Shown piece by piece: positions 53,288 through 61,026 of a stretch of DNA of 64,000 nucleotides (the stretch's first letter is position 1; every line of letters starts with the position of its first letter). This DNA comes from Pelosinus sp. IPA-1. GTDB taxonomy: Bacteria > Bacillota > Negativicutes > DSM-13327. The notes under the pieces are model-generated. The model saw only the letters and a list, made by a program, of their open reading frames with translations. It was not told the origin of the DNA and ran no database searches. The position numbers and the translations under genes are program-made. Location of the stretch: the NCBI RefSeq assembly GCF_030269905.1, contig NZ_BSVC01000001.1, forward strand, positions 558,001 to 622,000, in the 5' to 3' direction.

Positions 53288-54001
53288 TTGAATAGTATTA
53301 CGTGTGAACGCAGGATATATGATTATAAACTTAATACACATGCTCATGCATATGGCCAATTAATTTTACCACTTCATGGAAGCCTATATATAGAAACTAC
53401 TTATAAAAAACTTATACTAGAAGATGAGTGTTTGTTCTTTCTTCCACCAGAATGTAATCATACTTTTAATGCTGATAAAAGTAATGAATTTTTGGTTTTA
53501 GATATAGCTGACAATATGCTTAGTAAGCATGATATGGGAAAAATGGTAGGTGGAAGGGAATTCTCGTTTGATGATAGGTGGAAAGCTATCAGATTTTTAC
53601 TGCTAGAAGAAGCTAACAACCAAAAAAGCTCTAGCGCTATTAATAACTTATTTTTCTATGCTTATCATCTTATTGCTGATGAATATATACCTCGTTCTAT
53701 AAACTATATAAATGAACATTATACAGAAGATATAAAATTAAAAAAATTGGCGGATATTGAGCATTATAATATTAGTTATTATAGTGAATGGTTTAAAAAT
53801 AATATGAAAGTATCACCTATTGAATATATACAAAATCTGAGGGTGAAAAAGGCAAAAGAACTTCTCTTAAATACGAATTTTACAATTTTGCAAATTGCTC
53901 AAATGGTAGGGTATAATCACAATTCATCATTTACTAGAATATTCAAGGAGTTAGAAAAAATAACACCTGTAGAGTTTAGAAAAAAACTAAAAATAGGCTA
54001 A
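53288..54001 (+). CDS. AraC-family transcriptional regulator
   Basis: 237 residues. An N-terminal cupin sensor (HAHAYGQLILPLHGSLYIE, then FFLPPECNHTFNA) and a C-terminal double HTH (DIKLKKLADIEHYNISYYSEWFKNN, then LNTNFTILQIAQMVGYNHNSSFTRIFKE). The start is a TTG at 53288; an AAAGGTGA site precedes it. The QueG-like gene downstream is the nearest candidate target. Its effector is unknown. Confidence 0.92.
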   Translation: MNSITCERRIYDYKLNTHAHAYGQLILPLHGSLYIETTYKKLILEDECLFFLPPECNHTFNADKSNEFLVLDIADNMLSKHDMGKMVGGREFSFDDRWKAIRFLLLEEANNQKSSSAINNLFFYAYHLIADEYIPRSINYINEHYTEDIKLKKLADIEHYNISYYSEWFKNNMKVSPIEYIQNLRVKKAKELLLNTNFTILQIAQMVGYNHNSSFTRIFKELEKITPVEFRKKLKIG

Positions 54002-54114
54002 AAACTAACTGGATTTAGGAAAAGACTTATCTAATAAAAACACTATAATAGTATATAGAAAAGCATAAAGAAGTTGTTCTTTATGCTTTAAATGTTTAAA
54101 AGAGGAGAATTGTA

Positions 54115-54882
54115 ATGCAAGAATTGATATGCAAATGGATTAAAGACTATGTAAGTACCTATCCGCAGATGGTTAATACCTTAAGTCGATGGCAAGAACC
54201 GCTCATTGGCTTTGCTGATGCCGCTGATGAAAGATTTCTGAGTTTGCGCGATAAGGTCAGTCCTAGTCACGCGATGCCCAAAGATTTTTTAAATGATGCT
54301 CGTACTGTTATTTCTTACTTTATTCCCTTTGCAGAAGATATAATAAAAAGTAATAGTGCAGGTACTGAGGCTTCTAAGGAATGGGTTATCGCTTATATTG
54401 AGACAAATAAGCTTATTTTCGATCTAAACACTTACTTGCGGGATCAACTATGCACCATGGGGTATAATGGTACTGTTATTCCAGCGACACATAATTTTAA
54501 CACCCAAACGCTTATTAGCGATTGGTCTCATCGGCACATTGCTTATATTGCAGGACTGGGAAATTTTGGTGTAAATAATATGTTAATTACCGAAAAAGGC
54601 TGTTGTGGTAGATTGGGCAGTATTGTCATGAATGTGCCCATCGAGCCTAGCAAACCTTTAGAAAAAGAAAATTGTTTATATAAACATGGCGGTGGATGTA
54701 AGAAATGTGTCAACAGTTGTGTAAATGAGGCACTTACAATAGAAGCATTCGATCGGCACAGATGTTATACTAAATGCTTGGAAAACGCAAAAATGTACTA
54801 TGAACTTGGTTTGGGAGATGTATGTGGAAAATGTTTGGTCAATATGCCTTGCTCCCGCACAAATCCAACTCGATTGCTGTAA
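54115..54882 (+). CDS. Epoxyqueuosine reductase-like ferredoxin protein
   Basis: 255 residues. It resembles the cobalamin/iron-sulfur domains of QueG and reductive dehalogenases: ARTVISYFIPFAED, then HIAYIAGLGNFGVNNMLITEKG. The C-terminal 4Fe-4S motifs are CLYKHGGGCKKCVNSC (partial) and CYTKCLENAKM...CGKCLVNMPC. It lacks the full QueG length, so it may be a related reductase of unknown substrate. AGAGGAG lies before the ATG. A B3/B4 gene follows after 33 nt, so the two form an operon. Confidence 0.85.
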   Translation: MQELICKWIKDYVSTYPQMVNTLSRWQEPLIGFADAADERFLSLRDKVSPSHAMPKDFLNDARTVISYFIPFAEDIIKSNSAGTEASKEWVIAYIETNKLIFDLNTYLRDQLCTMGYNGTVIPATHNFNTQTLISDWSHRHIAYIAGLGNFGVNNMLITEKGCCGRLGSIVMNVPIEPSKPLEKENCLYKHGGGCKKCVNSCVNEALTIEAFDRHRCYTKCLENAKMYYELGLGDVCGKCLVNMPCSRTNPTRLL

Positions 54883-54915
54883 TGAATCATAGATTATTAG
54901 AGGTGTGTTTATATT

Positions 54916-55590
54916 ATGATTGAAATTAAAATTGGCGAAGAACTTCAGAAAGTTTGCCCTGAAATGACACTAGGATGTATACAAGCACATGTAAAGGTAG
55001 AAAGCAGCAGTAATGATTTGTGGCAAGAAATTAACAGTTGTTGCGATGGCCTGAAAAGTGAAATACGTATAGAAGATTTAGCGTCCTTACTTAGGATAAA
55101 AGACGGAAGAGAAGTATATAAAAAACTAGGTAAAGTGCCTAGTAAATATAGGCTGTCTTCGGAAGCATTAATAAGAAGAGTATTGCAAGGAAAAGGAGTT
55201 TATAAAATAAACAATATTGTAGAGATTAATAATTTAATATCATTAAAATCTAAGTTTCCTATTGGTTCATATAATATTGCAAACCTTTATTCTCCTATTT
55301 CTTTAGTGATAGGTAAGGAGGGGCAAGAATACAAAGGCATTGGCAAAGAACTTATAAATATAGAAAATCTTCCCGTTTTAACGGATTTAATGGGCAGTTT
55401 TGGAAGTCCTACAAGTGATTCAGAAAGAGCCATGATAACAACTGATGTAAATGAAATAGTAATGTGCATTTTTTCTTTTAGCGGTAGAACTGATGTAAAC
55501 GAATATTTACAATATGGTAAAGAACTTTTAGAAAGATATGCAAACGGAAAGAACATTGAAACTAAAATAATAGGAATTACCGCCGATTGA
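54916..55590 (+). CDS. B3/B4 domain protein (PheRS beta-like)
   Basis: 224 residues corresponding to the tRNA-editing B3/B4 domain of phenylalanyl-tRNA synthetase beta, here free-standing: VYKKLGKVPSKYRLSSEALIRRVLQGK, then IGSYNIANLYSPISLVIG, then DSERAMITTDVNEIVMCIFSFSG. Free B3/B4 proteins may edit mischarged tRNAs, but most are uncharacterised. RBS AGAGGTGTG. Pairs with the QueG-like gene. Confidence 0.88.
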   Translation: MIEIKIGEELQKVCPEMTLGCIQAHVKVESSSNDLWQEINSCCDGLKSEIRIEDLASLLRIKDGREVYKKLGKVPSKYRLSSEALIRRVLQGKGVYKINNIVEINNLISLKSKFPIGSYNIANLYSPISLVIGKEGQEYKGIGKELINIENLPVLTDLMGSFGSPTSDSERAMITTDVNEIVMCIFSFSGRTDVNEYLQYGKELLERYANGKNIETKIIGITAD

Positions 55591-55653
55591 GCAAGTAAGA
55601 ACAAGTATTTAAGAACGTGCCATGTAATGGAACTGATTTTTAGGGGGGATTTC

Positions 55654-55800
55654 GTGGACAAAAAGCCTAATAGGTTGATAGAAGGGAAAAACCCATATTT
55701 GCTTCAGCATGCCTACAATCCAGTAAATTAGCACCCTTTGGGTGATGAATCATTTGAAAAAGCGAAGCGGGAAGTTACGTAATATCCGATGTACTTCTAG
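55654..55800 (+). pseudogene. Degraded N-terminal fragment of a DUF255 (YyaL-type) gene
   Basis: GTG 55654 after GGGGGGAT opens a frame reading MDKKPNRLIEGKNPYLLQHA, as in DUF255 thioredoxin-domain proteins. It meets TAG where the family has the Trp codon of VDWYPW, then continues in frame GDESFEKAKRE before another stop. The order of residues is kept through both stops, so this is a decaying copy. The leader (GTGCCATGTAATGG at 55617-55630) matches that of the copy at 59853. Confidence 0.85.
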
Positions 55801-56096
55801 GGCTTCAGGGCGATTCTTATTCACGTTCTTTATTGCATGGAATATAAAAATAGACATTGGTCAATTTATTGACTAATGTATGGGGTATAAGTTGAGGCTT
55901 GTTGATGTCCCTCATGTGAGGTTCGAGATTATAAGGATGTATTTATATTTTATTGATGTGCAAGGGGTTTTATATAGAAACTAGATTTAGCACCTATTGA
56001 CTTGTTATAATCTATAGGGTATGATTTTATTAATTTAATATCTGCATAACGAAGATTTGCGGTATTCCGCATTTTGGAGTATAAGAAATAAAAGCT
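55801..56096. other. AT-rich non-coding stretch before the T-box leader
   Basis: No ORF, RNA or repeat is recognised, apart from TTGGTCAATTTATTGACTAA-type short inverted repeats near 55857. It probably holds the tyrS promoter. Confidence 0.4.
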
Positions 56097-56371
56097 GTGA
56101 TAAGAATTAGTAGCAATCAGGATGCCAAACAGAAAGTTACCGGGTGATGAGAGGTGCATGGATAGTGATTGTGAATACATCTTGGAGCTTCGCACCGAAC
56201 TAATTTATTCAGTAGGCTGCGACGGGACCCGTACCCGTTATCGTACTAGAGTATCTCATCTTATGGTGATGTACTTGAAAAGGTGAGCAATGTGAGTTGC
56301 TTATGAAACTAAGGTGGTAACACGAGATATAAACTCGTCCTTTTGGAAACAAGAGGATGAGTTTTTTTATT
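56097..56371 (+). promoter_or_regulatory. Tyrosine T-box leader of tyrS
   Basis: The T-box motif AAGGTGGTAACACGAG (56311-56326) lies before an AAACTCGTCC/GGATGAGTTT terminator with seven T (56331-56368). Upstream is the stem I region: AGAGGTGC (56150) closes with GCACC. Within it GTGAATACA presents the specifier codon TAC (56176-56178), which codes for tyrosine and is followed by A as usual. Uncharged tRNA-Tyr would bind the leader and prevent termination, raising tyrS expression. Confidence 0.9.
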
Positions 56372-56436
56372 GTCTGCTTTTGCCTTCTTATAGACCTTGC
56401 AAATATTGAAAAAAATATTTCAGGGAGTTGTTAAAT

Positions 56437-57648
56437 ATGTTAACACCAAAGGAGCAGCTGCGAATTATCTGCAAAGGGGTACACAATCTTGTAAACGAGG
56501 AAGAGTTGTTTGCAAAGCTTAAAAAATCCTTTGACCAGAATAAACCGTTGACCATCAAACTAGGGCTTGACCCTTCAGCTCCAGATATTCATCTTGGTCA
56601 TGCAGTTGTACTGCGTAAAATCAAACAAATGCAGGATTTAGGTCATCGTGCGGTGATTATAATTGGTGATTTCACTGGAAAAATCGGTGACCCGACAGGA
56701 AAATCTAAGGGCAGAATTGCCCTGACCGATGAACAAGTGAAAGAAAACGCCAAAACCTATTGCCAGCAGATCTTTAAGGTGCTTGATACAAGAAAAACCG
56801 AAGTGCGGTTTAATAGCGAATGGCTTTCTAAGCTTACTTTTGAAGATGTTATCAAACTTGCTGCTACCAGCACCATTGCCAGAATCTTGGAACGAGATGA
56901 TTTTCAAAATAGATATCAAAATCAAATTCCAATTGGAGTTCATGAATTTTTTTATCCACTGATGCAAGCGTATGATTCGATTGCAATTAAAGCGGATATT
57001 GAGTTGGGTGGAACCGACCAAACATTTAACATCCTGATGGGCAGAACTCTTCAAAAAACACTGGAACAGGAGCAGCAAATTGCCATCTTTATGCCTATCC
57101 TCGAAGGCTTGGATGGTGTAGAGAAGATGAGCAAAAGTCTCGGCAACTATATCGGTGTTAGTGAACATGCCGAGGTGATGTTCAAAAAAGTAATGGAGGT
57201 TCCTGATGATCTTATAATCAAATATTTTGAGCTTGCTACAGACGAGCATCCCAATGAAATTGACAAGATCAGAGCAGAATTGGATGGTAATGCAAACCCT
57301 AGAGATATTAAATATCGTTTAGCCAAAATCATAACGTCGCTCTATCATACCCTAGAGGATGTAGAGAAAGCAGTTGCATATTATGACATAGCATTCAGAA
57401 AAAAAGCCATTCCCGATGATATCCCAGAACTTTTAATTAAAATCGGAAAAGAAACTATTGCGGACATTATTCCACAGTTAATGGAAATGCATTTTGTAAA
57501 AAGCAAAAGCGAATTTATTCGATTGGTAAATCAGGGTGGCGTTTATATGAACAGTGCAAAGTTAGCACCAGATAATATAGATAGAGTCATTATTTGCGAT
57601 GATGTCATGAAAATTGGGAAAAAGCGTTTTGTCAAATTTATAAAATAA
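56437..57648 (+). CDS. tyrS: Tyrosyl-tRNA synthetase
   Basis: 403 residues. Class I motifs HLGH (in SAPDIHLGHAVVL) and EKMSKS; the C-terminal S4 RNA-binding domain spans about 340-400 (FVKSKSEFIRLVNQGGVYMNS). The DPSAPDIHLGH start and length fit the TyrZ-type enzyme rather than the longer-spaced TyrS. The ATG at 56437 follows AGGGAG; a TTG at 56428 is less likely. It is controlled by the upstream T-box. Confidence 0.95.
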   Translation: MLTPKEQLRIICKGVHNLVNEEELFAKLKKSFDQNKPLTIKLGLDPSAPDIHLGHAVVLRKIKQMQDLGHRAVIIIGDFTGKIGDPTGKSKGRIALTDEQVKENAKTYCQQIFKVLDTRKTEVRFNSEWLSKLTFEDVIKLAATSTIARILERDDFQNRYQNQIPIGVHEFFYPLMQAYDSIAIKADIELGGTDQTFNILMGRTLQKTLEQEQQIAIFMPILEGLDGVEKMSKSLGNYIGVSEHAEVMFKKVMEVPDDLIIKYFELATDEHPNEIDKIRAELDGNANPRDIKYRLAKIITSLYHTLEDVEKAVAYYDIAFRKKAIPDDIPELLIKIGKETIADIIPQLMEMHFVKSKSEFIRLVNQGGVYMNSAKLAPDNIDRVIICDDVMKIGKKRFVKFIK

Positions 57649-57824
57649 TGCCTTTTTAAAAACACATATAGATAATGTGTTCATCTAATCTTCAGGTCAT
57701 GCAGAGAAGCGATATAATCTTTAATAGTATCGATGAGTCGTTTTCCTAGGGAGATCAATTATACAGCGTAAACAGTTTTTTTATGACATTGGTGCCATAT
57801 GTAACCTTTTCGGAGTAAGAGAAA

Positions 57825-57872
57825 ATAATAGAAAATCCTGCTATTGCTAGCAGGATTTTCTATTATTTTTCA
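57825..57872. terminator. Terminator after tyrS, bidirectional
   Basis: AATAATAGAAAATCCTGCTA pairs with TAGCAGGATTTTCTATTATT around a short loop, followed by TTTCAG on plus and A/T-rich sequence on minus. It serves both tyrS and the convergent gene at 57886. Between tyrS and this hairpin nothing is recognised except CATTGGTGCCAT (57786-57797), which resembles the DUF255 CHWCH codons. Confidence 0.8.
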
Positions 57873-57885
57873 GTGATTTTTCTAG

Positions 57886-58149
57886 TTATAAAACATCTAT
57901 AAGTTTTTCATCACCACAAATCACGTTATACCAATACGTTGAACCTATATCACTAACAACTATTCTATCATTAGGTTGTAACAATTTCAGTAGGTTATCA
58001 CATAGAGTTTCGCAAGTGTCTAATGATGAAACTATCCAACAAGAGTCTGCTAATTTACAAGCTTTAGGAAGTATTTCAATCTCATGAGTTATTTTACTAT
58101 GGTTTGCTTCGGACTTCTCATGTAAGTCGTATATTATCATTTGTGGCAT
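57886..58149 (-). CDS. SinR/Cas2-VapD-superfamily protein
   Basis: 87 residues. The layout MIIYDLHEKSEAN, then CWIVSSLDTCETLCDNLL, then NDRIVVSDIGSTYWYN matches the SinR-family/Cas2-like ferredoxin fold, with Asp in the first strand (YDL) and a WIV central strand. No CRISPR array or other cas gene is present, so a CRISPR role is unlikely. Stand-alone members are predicted nucleases or toxin-like proteins. GGAGG lies before the ATG on the minus strand. Confidence 0.75.
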   Translation of the reverse strand: MPQMIIYDLHEKSEANHSKITHEIEILPKACKLADSCWIVSSLDTCETLCDNLLKLLQPNDRIVVSDIGSTYWYNVICGDEKLIDVL

Positions 58150-58284
58150 TATAATCCTCCTTACAGTAGTAACTTACTAGTGATATTTATACTATGGTAA
58201 AAGGATTTTTCCTGCTTAGTTTTAACAACTTAAAGCATTTTGATATTTGTGTAATGTTTTATGATCATCAACCATGAAAGGAAA

Positions 58285-58315
58285 CCTAGTCAGAATTTTG
58301 ACTAGGCTTATTTTT
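58285..58315 (+). terminator. Terminator within a repeated block
   Basis: CCTAGTCA (58285-58292) pairs with TGACTAGG (58299-58306), followed by CTTATTTTT. A related hairpin lies at 61773-61810; both are followed by GAGCCGTTT-ACGCAG (58333 and 61812). Confidence 0.65.
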
Positions 58316-58382
58316 GCATAAAAATGAGCTAGAGCCGTTTACGCAGAGGGTAAGAGAATACGATTTTTCTTGATTTTTACTA

Positions 58383-58413
58383 GTATGGAGGTAATGCTGA
58401 TACTTTTTTTGTA
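58383..58413 (+). repeat. Second copy of the AGTAT-GCTGATAC terminator block
   Basis: TAGTATGGAGGTAATGCTGATAC then seven T and GTACATACTAA. It matches 59768-59808 nearly base for base from GTAATGCTGATAC onward, and resembles 43757-43797. Confidence 0.7.
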
Positions 58414-58432
58414 CATACTAAAGAGTGTGCCT

Positions 58433-58610
58433 TAACCATTTACTTGACCTATGAACCAATTTGTAATATGATGATCCCTTACCAAATAACGGGGGCATTT
58501 ATTTAGATTCCGAGTTCAGTGGGCAGGGGAGCGAGAAAAGGTTCATTCTTAATTGACAACTGGCAAAACCTTAATATTTAAAGGTATAGATTGCCTCCAT
58601 GATGTAAAGT
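58433..58610 (+). pseudogene. Degraded partial copy of the membrane-protein gene at 48.08-48.93 kb
   Basis: 58433-58545 aligns with 48563-48677: CATTTATTTAGATTCC is identical, the neighbouring words CCAATTT and AACCTATG are near-identical, with many substitutions and stops. After a deletion of about 250 bp, 58545-58610 aligns with the 3' flank of that gene (about 48925-48990). No open frame remains. The rest of 58150-58765 outside the named elements shows no gene. Confidence 0.7.
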
Positions 58611-58765
58611 TAGCGCTAACTAGCTCCGAGGTGTGGCTAAATTAAGGCCTGGGAAAATCGTTCATTTTAAAATTGATTTAGATGCGATCCACTAGATAGC
58701 ATAATGTTCTTGGTTATATCCATTAGTACGAGTGGGAAATATTAATTTATATAAGGAGTGGAATA

Positions 58766-59551
58766 ATGATTTTAATTTTTTTAGTAATTTTCTTAATAGT
58801 TCTTGTATTATCCAGTCTTCGTACAGCGGCGGAATGGGAAAGAGGGGTTGTCTTTTTCTTGGGAAGGATAAAGCCCATTCGTGGGCCAGGGTTGTTTTAT
58901 ATTATACCGATTTTTGAATCTGTTAAAAAGGTTGATCTTCGTACTACAACAGTAGCAATTGACACGCAGGAAACAATTACACGGGATAATGTTTCAATTA
59001 AGGTTAATGCTGTTATTTGGTATAAAGTCATTGATCCTATTAAAGTACTTGTGACGGTTGAAGATTTTAGGCAAGCTGTTTATCAATTTACAGCAACTAA
59101 TCTAAGAAATCTGATCGGACAACACTCTCTTGATGAAGTGCTTAAAGAACGCAACAAGATTAATAACGATTTAATCAACATTTTAAATAGTACGGTCATT
59201 AATTGGGGTATTGAGGTAGATAATGTAGAAATTAAAGATATTGAAATACCTGTAGGTATGCAACGAGCAATGGCAATGGAGGCAGAAGCGCTTCGTGAAA
59301 AAAGAGCTAGAATCATTAAAGCATCAGCGGAATTTGAAGCATCAGAACAATTGGCTGCGGCCTCAAAAGTAATTATTGATAATCCAGTAGCGCTTGAGCT
59401 TAGGCGTATGCAAATGATTACTGAAGTAGGGGCGGAACAAAATACAACTACGATTATTATGGTACCTTCCGATTTTATAGGCCTTGCGAAAGAAGCTAAT
59501 GATTTCTTTAGCAATAAGAATAAATCTATAACTGAAGTGACAGTTAAATAA
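58766..59551 (+). CDS. Slipin (SPFH/band 7 membrane protein)
   Basis: 261 residues. An N-terminal membrane hairpin (ILIFLVIFLIVLVLSSL), then the SPFH domain (EWERGVVFFLGRIKPIRGPGLF, VDLRTTTVAIDTQETITRDNV), then an Ala/Glu-rich coiled coil (AMAMEAEALREKRARIIKASAEFEASEQLAAAS) and the C-terminal TTTIIMVPSDF. Slipins form membrane microdomains. The usual partner NfeD-type protease gene is not adjacent. RBS AAGGAGTGG. Confidence 0.93.
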   Translation: MILIFLVIFLIVLVLSSLRTAAEWERGVVFFLGRIKPIRGPGLFYIIPIFESVKKVDLRTTTVAIDTQETITRDNVSIKVNAVIWYKVIDPIKVLVTVEDFRQAVYQFTATNLRNLIGQHSLDEVLKERNKINNDLINILNSTVINWGIEVDNVEIKDIEIPVGMQRAMAMEAEALREKRARIIKASAEFEASEQLAAASKVIIDNPVALELRRMQMITEVGAEQNTTTIIMVPSDFIGLAKEANDFFSNKNKSITEVTVK

Positions 59552-59565
59552 TTATTGCAAAAAAC

Positions 59566-59609
59566 ATTAGCTTTTATTTATTAGCTGATAAGAAGCTAAT
59601 ATTATTTTT
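59566..59609 (+). terminator. Terminator after the slipin gene
   Basis: ATTAGCTT (59566-59573) pairs with AAGCTAAT (59593-59600), with inner pairs CTTAT-like, then ATTATTTTT. Confidence 0.65.
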
Positions 59610-59767
59610 ACGAGAACCATCGGAGTATTTATATGCTATGTTGATTACACCCATTGTAGGGTGCTTACCTAACAATAGGGATATTTCTCGCGTATCGTTT
59701 TATTATGCTTGCAATGCTGGCTAGTGATTTTACAATAATATGGATAAAAACTCTGTGATAAATTAAA

Positions 59768-59830
59768 AGTATTGGCGTAATGCTGATACTTTTTTTGTAC
59801 ATACTAATCATGAATGTGCCATGTAATGTA
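59768..59830 (+). repeat. Third copy of the terminator/leader block before a DUF255 fragment
   Basis: AGTATTGGCGTAATGCTGATAC, seven T, GTACATACTAA, then GTGCCATGTAATG (59816-59828), then GGGGTGATTTCGTGG as in the fragment at 55.65 kb. The first half of the gap (59610-59767) has no recognised signal. Confidence 0.7.
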
Positions 59831-59852
59831 GCTAATAAATAGGGGTGATTTC

Positions 59853-60074
59853 GTGGACAAAATGCCTAATCGTCTGATAAAGGAAAAAAGCCCGTATTTG
59901 CTTCAACATGCCTACAACCCTGTAGATTGGTATCTTTGGTGTGATGAATCCTTTGAAAAAGCAAGGCGAGAAGATAAGCCAGTGTTCTTCAGTAGTGGAT
60001 ATTCATGCTGCCATTGGTGCCATGTCCATCAAAGTAATAAGTTCATTTATAATAATCTGATTAAACCAGCGTAA
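59853..60074 (+). pseudogene. Truncated DUF255 (YyaL-type thioredoxin-domain) gene
   Basis: Frame of 73 codons from GTG 59853. It reads [40 protein letters not shown] and [12 protein letters not shown], the conserved start of DUF255 proteins up to the CHWCH redox motif. The remaining about 600 residues are missing; the frame ends with [12 protein letters not shown], unrelated to the family. A terminator follows at once. It may still be translated as a short peptide with an intact CxxC. Confidence 0.85.
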
Positions 60075-60117
60075 CTCCTGCATTGCTTATGATAAGTGAT
60101 GCAGGAGTTATCTTTTT
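60072..60117 (+). terminator. Rho-independent terminator
   Basis: TAACTCCTGCAT (60072-60083) pairs with ATGCAGGAGTTA (60099-60110), with CTTAT/AAGTG-like inner pairs, then TCTTTTTG. Confidence 0.8.
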
Positions 60118-60205
60118 GCAGTAGAAACTAATAAAAATGATTGGTCAAAATTAACGATATGGATTTATTCCTACTGTATTTGGTGCTTTAAAAGGAGTGT
60201 GCTTT

Positions 60206-60712
60206 ATGGGTGATGTTAAAATTCGGTGGGCTAACTATAATGATTGGCATTATTTGAGCTTGATTCACTCTAAGTCATATCAAGATGCTTATAAAGGTAT
60301 TATTCCAGATGTCTTTTTAGATAATTTTACAGTAGAAAAAAGGGCTAAGTATTATCAAGAATCCCTAAGAGAAGGTATTGAGAAAATAGCGCTTATATTT
60401 ATGGATAAAAAAGCTATTGGTTTTATTGTCATAGGTAAATGTAGAGATAATGATTTAGATGATATGTATGGTGAAATTTGGGGTATATATTTGTTGAAAA
60501 ATTATTGGGGAAAGGGATATGGGAAAAGGCTTATAAACTGGGGAATAGATAGAATAAAAGAGTTTGGCTGTTATAAAACTTCCTTATGGGTGCTTAAAGA
60601 CAATACAAATGCCAGAAGGTTTTACGAGAATTTAGGTTTTATATCTGATGGGGCAGAGAAGTTAATTATAAGAGGTAAAGGATTAGTTCAAATAAGATAT
60701 CAAAAAGTATAA
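60206..60712 (+). CDS. GNAT-family N-acetyltransferase
   Basis: 168 residues. IGFIVIGKCRDND (strand), EIWGIYLLKNYWGKGYGKRLINWGI (acetyl-CoA loop with GKGYGK) and SLWVLKDNTNARRFYENLGF at the end: a typical RimI/YjgM-like enzyme. The ATG at 60206 lies 10 nt after AAGGAG; a GTG at 60197 is closer to that site but less likely. Substrate unknown. Confidence 0.93.
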   Translation: MGDVKIRWANYNDWHYLSLIHSKSYQDAYKGIIPDVFLDNFTVEKRAKYYQESLREGIEKIALIFMDKKAIGFIVIGKCRDNDLDDMYGEIWGIYLLKNYWGKGYGKRLINWGIDRIKEFGCYKTSLWVLKDNTNARRFYENLGFISDGAEKLIIRGKGLVQIRYQKV

Positions 60713-60727
60713 TTTATTATATCTAAC

Positions 60728-60754
60728 TCATTCGCGAGAGTGATCATTTTTTTG
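60728..60754 (+). terminator. Rho-independent terminator after the GNAT gene
   Basis: TCATTC-GCGA-GAGTGA (one wobble pair), then TCATTTTTTT. Confidence 0.7.
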
Positions 60755-60796
60755 CTTTTTCAATGGCATGTAATATTTTGGGGTTTCTTAAACTTC

Positions 60797-60829
60797 GTAC
60801 TGATGGTTCGAGTCCTTCCGGGCGCACCA
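60797..60829 (+). tRNA. 3' remnant of a tRNA-Arg-like gene
   Basis: GGTTCGAGTCC is a T-arm with the loop TTCGAGT. It is followed by TTCCGGGCGCACCA, i.e. an acceptor 3' strand CGGGCGC, the discriminator A and encoded CCA. GTACTGAT before it resembles a variable-loop/anticodon-stem junction. The 5' half (a GCGCCCG acceptor strand, D- and anticodon arms) is absent. This tail is typical of bacterial tRNA-Arg. The remnant may mark an integration or excision site; it cannot be a working tRNA. An ORF read across it is spurious. The 197 nt after it show no gene. Confidence 0.7.
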
Positions 60830-61026
60830 TAGAGAATATTGCAACGGCAGAGTTTAGAAGTCTTCTAAGCCTTGACGTTTTGTATTTCAGCAGGCTAGTT
60901 GTAATTATTAGTATTGACATACATTTAATGGGGATTTTTAGAAAATAAGATATAAGTTGCAGATAATTATGGTATAATTTAGAAAATAATTAATATTAGG
61001 TTGTTTGAAAGGAGAGTAATATTTTT

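Noticed and set aside
57886-58149. Cas2 as part of a CRISPR-Cas system
   Set aside because: No repeat array, cas1 or other cas gene in the window; the stand-alone SinR-like reading is preferred.
58732-58917. 61-codon frame starting before the slipin gene
   Set aside because: Overlaps the well supported slipin start in another frame; spurious.
60763-60948. 61-codon frame on the plus strand
   Set aside because: It reads through the tRNA 3' remnant and lacks a ribosome site or coding character.
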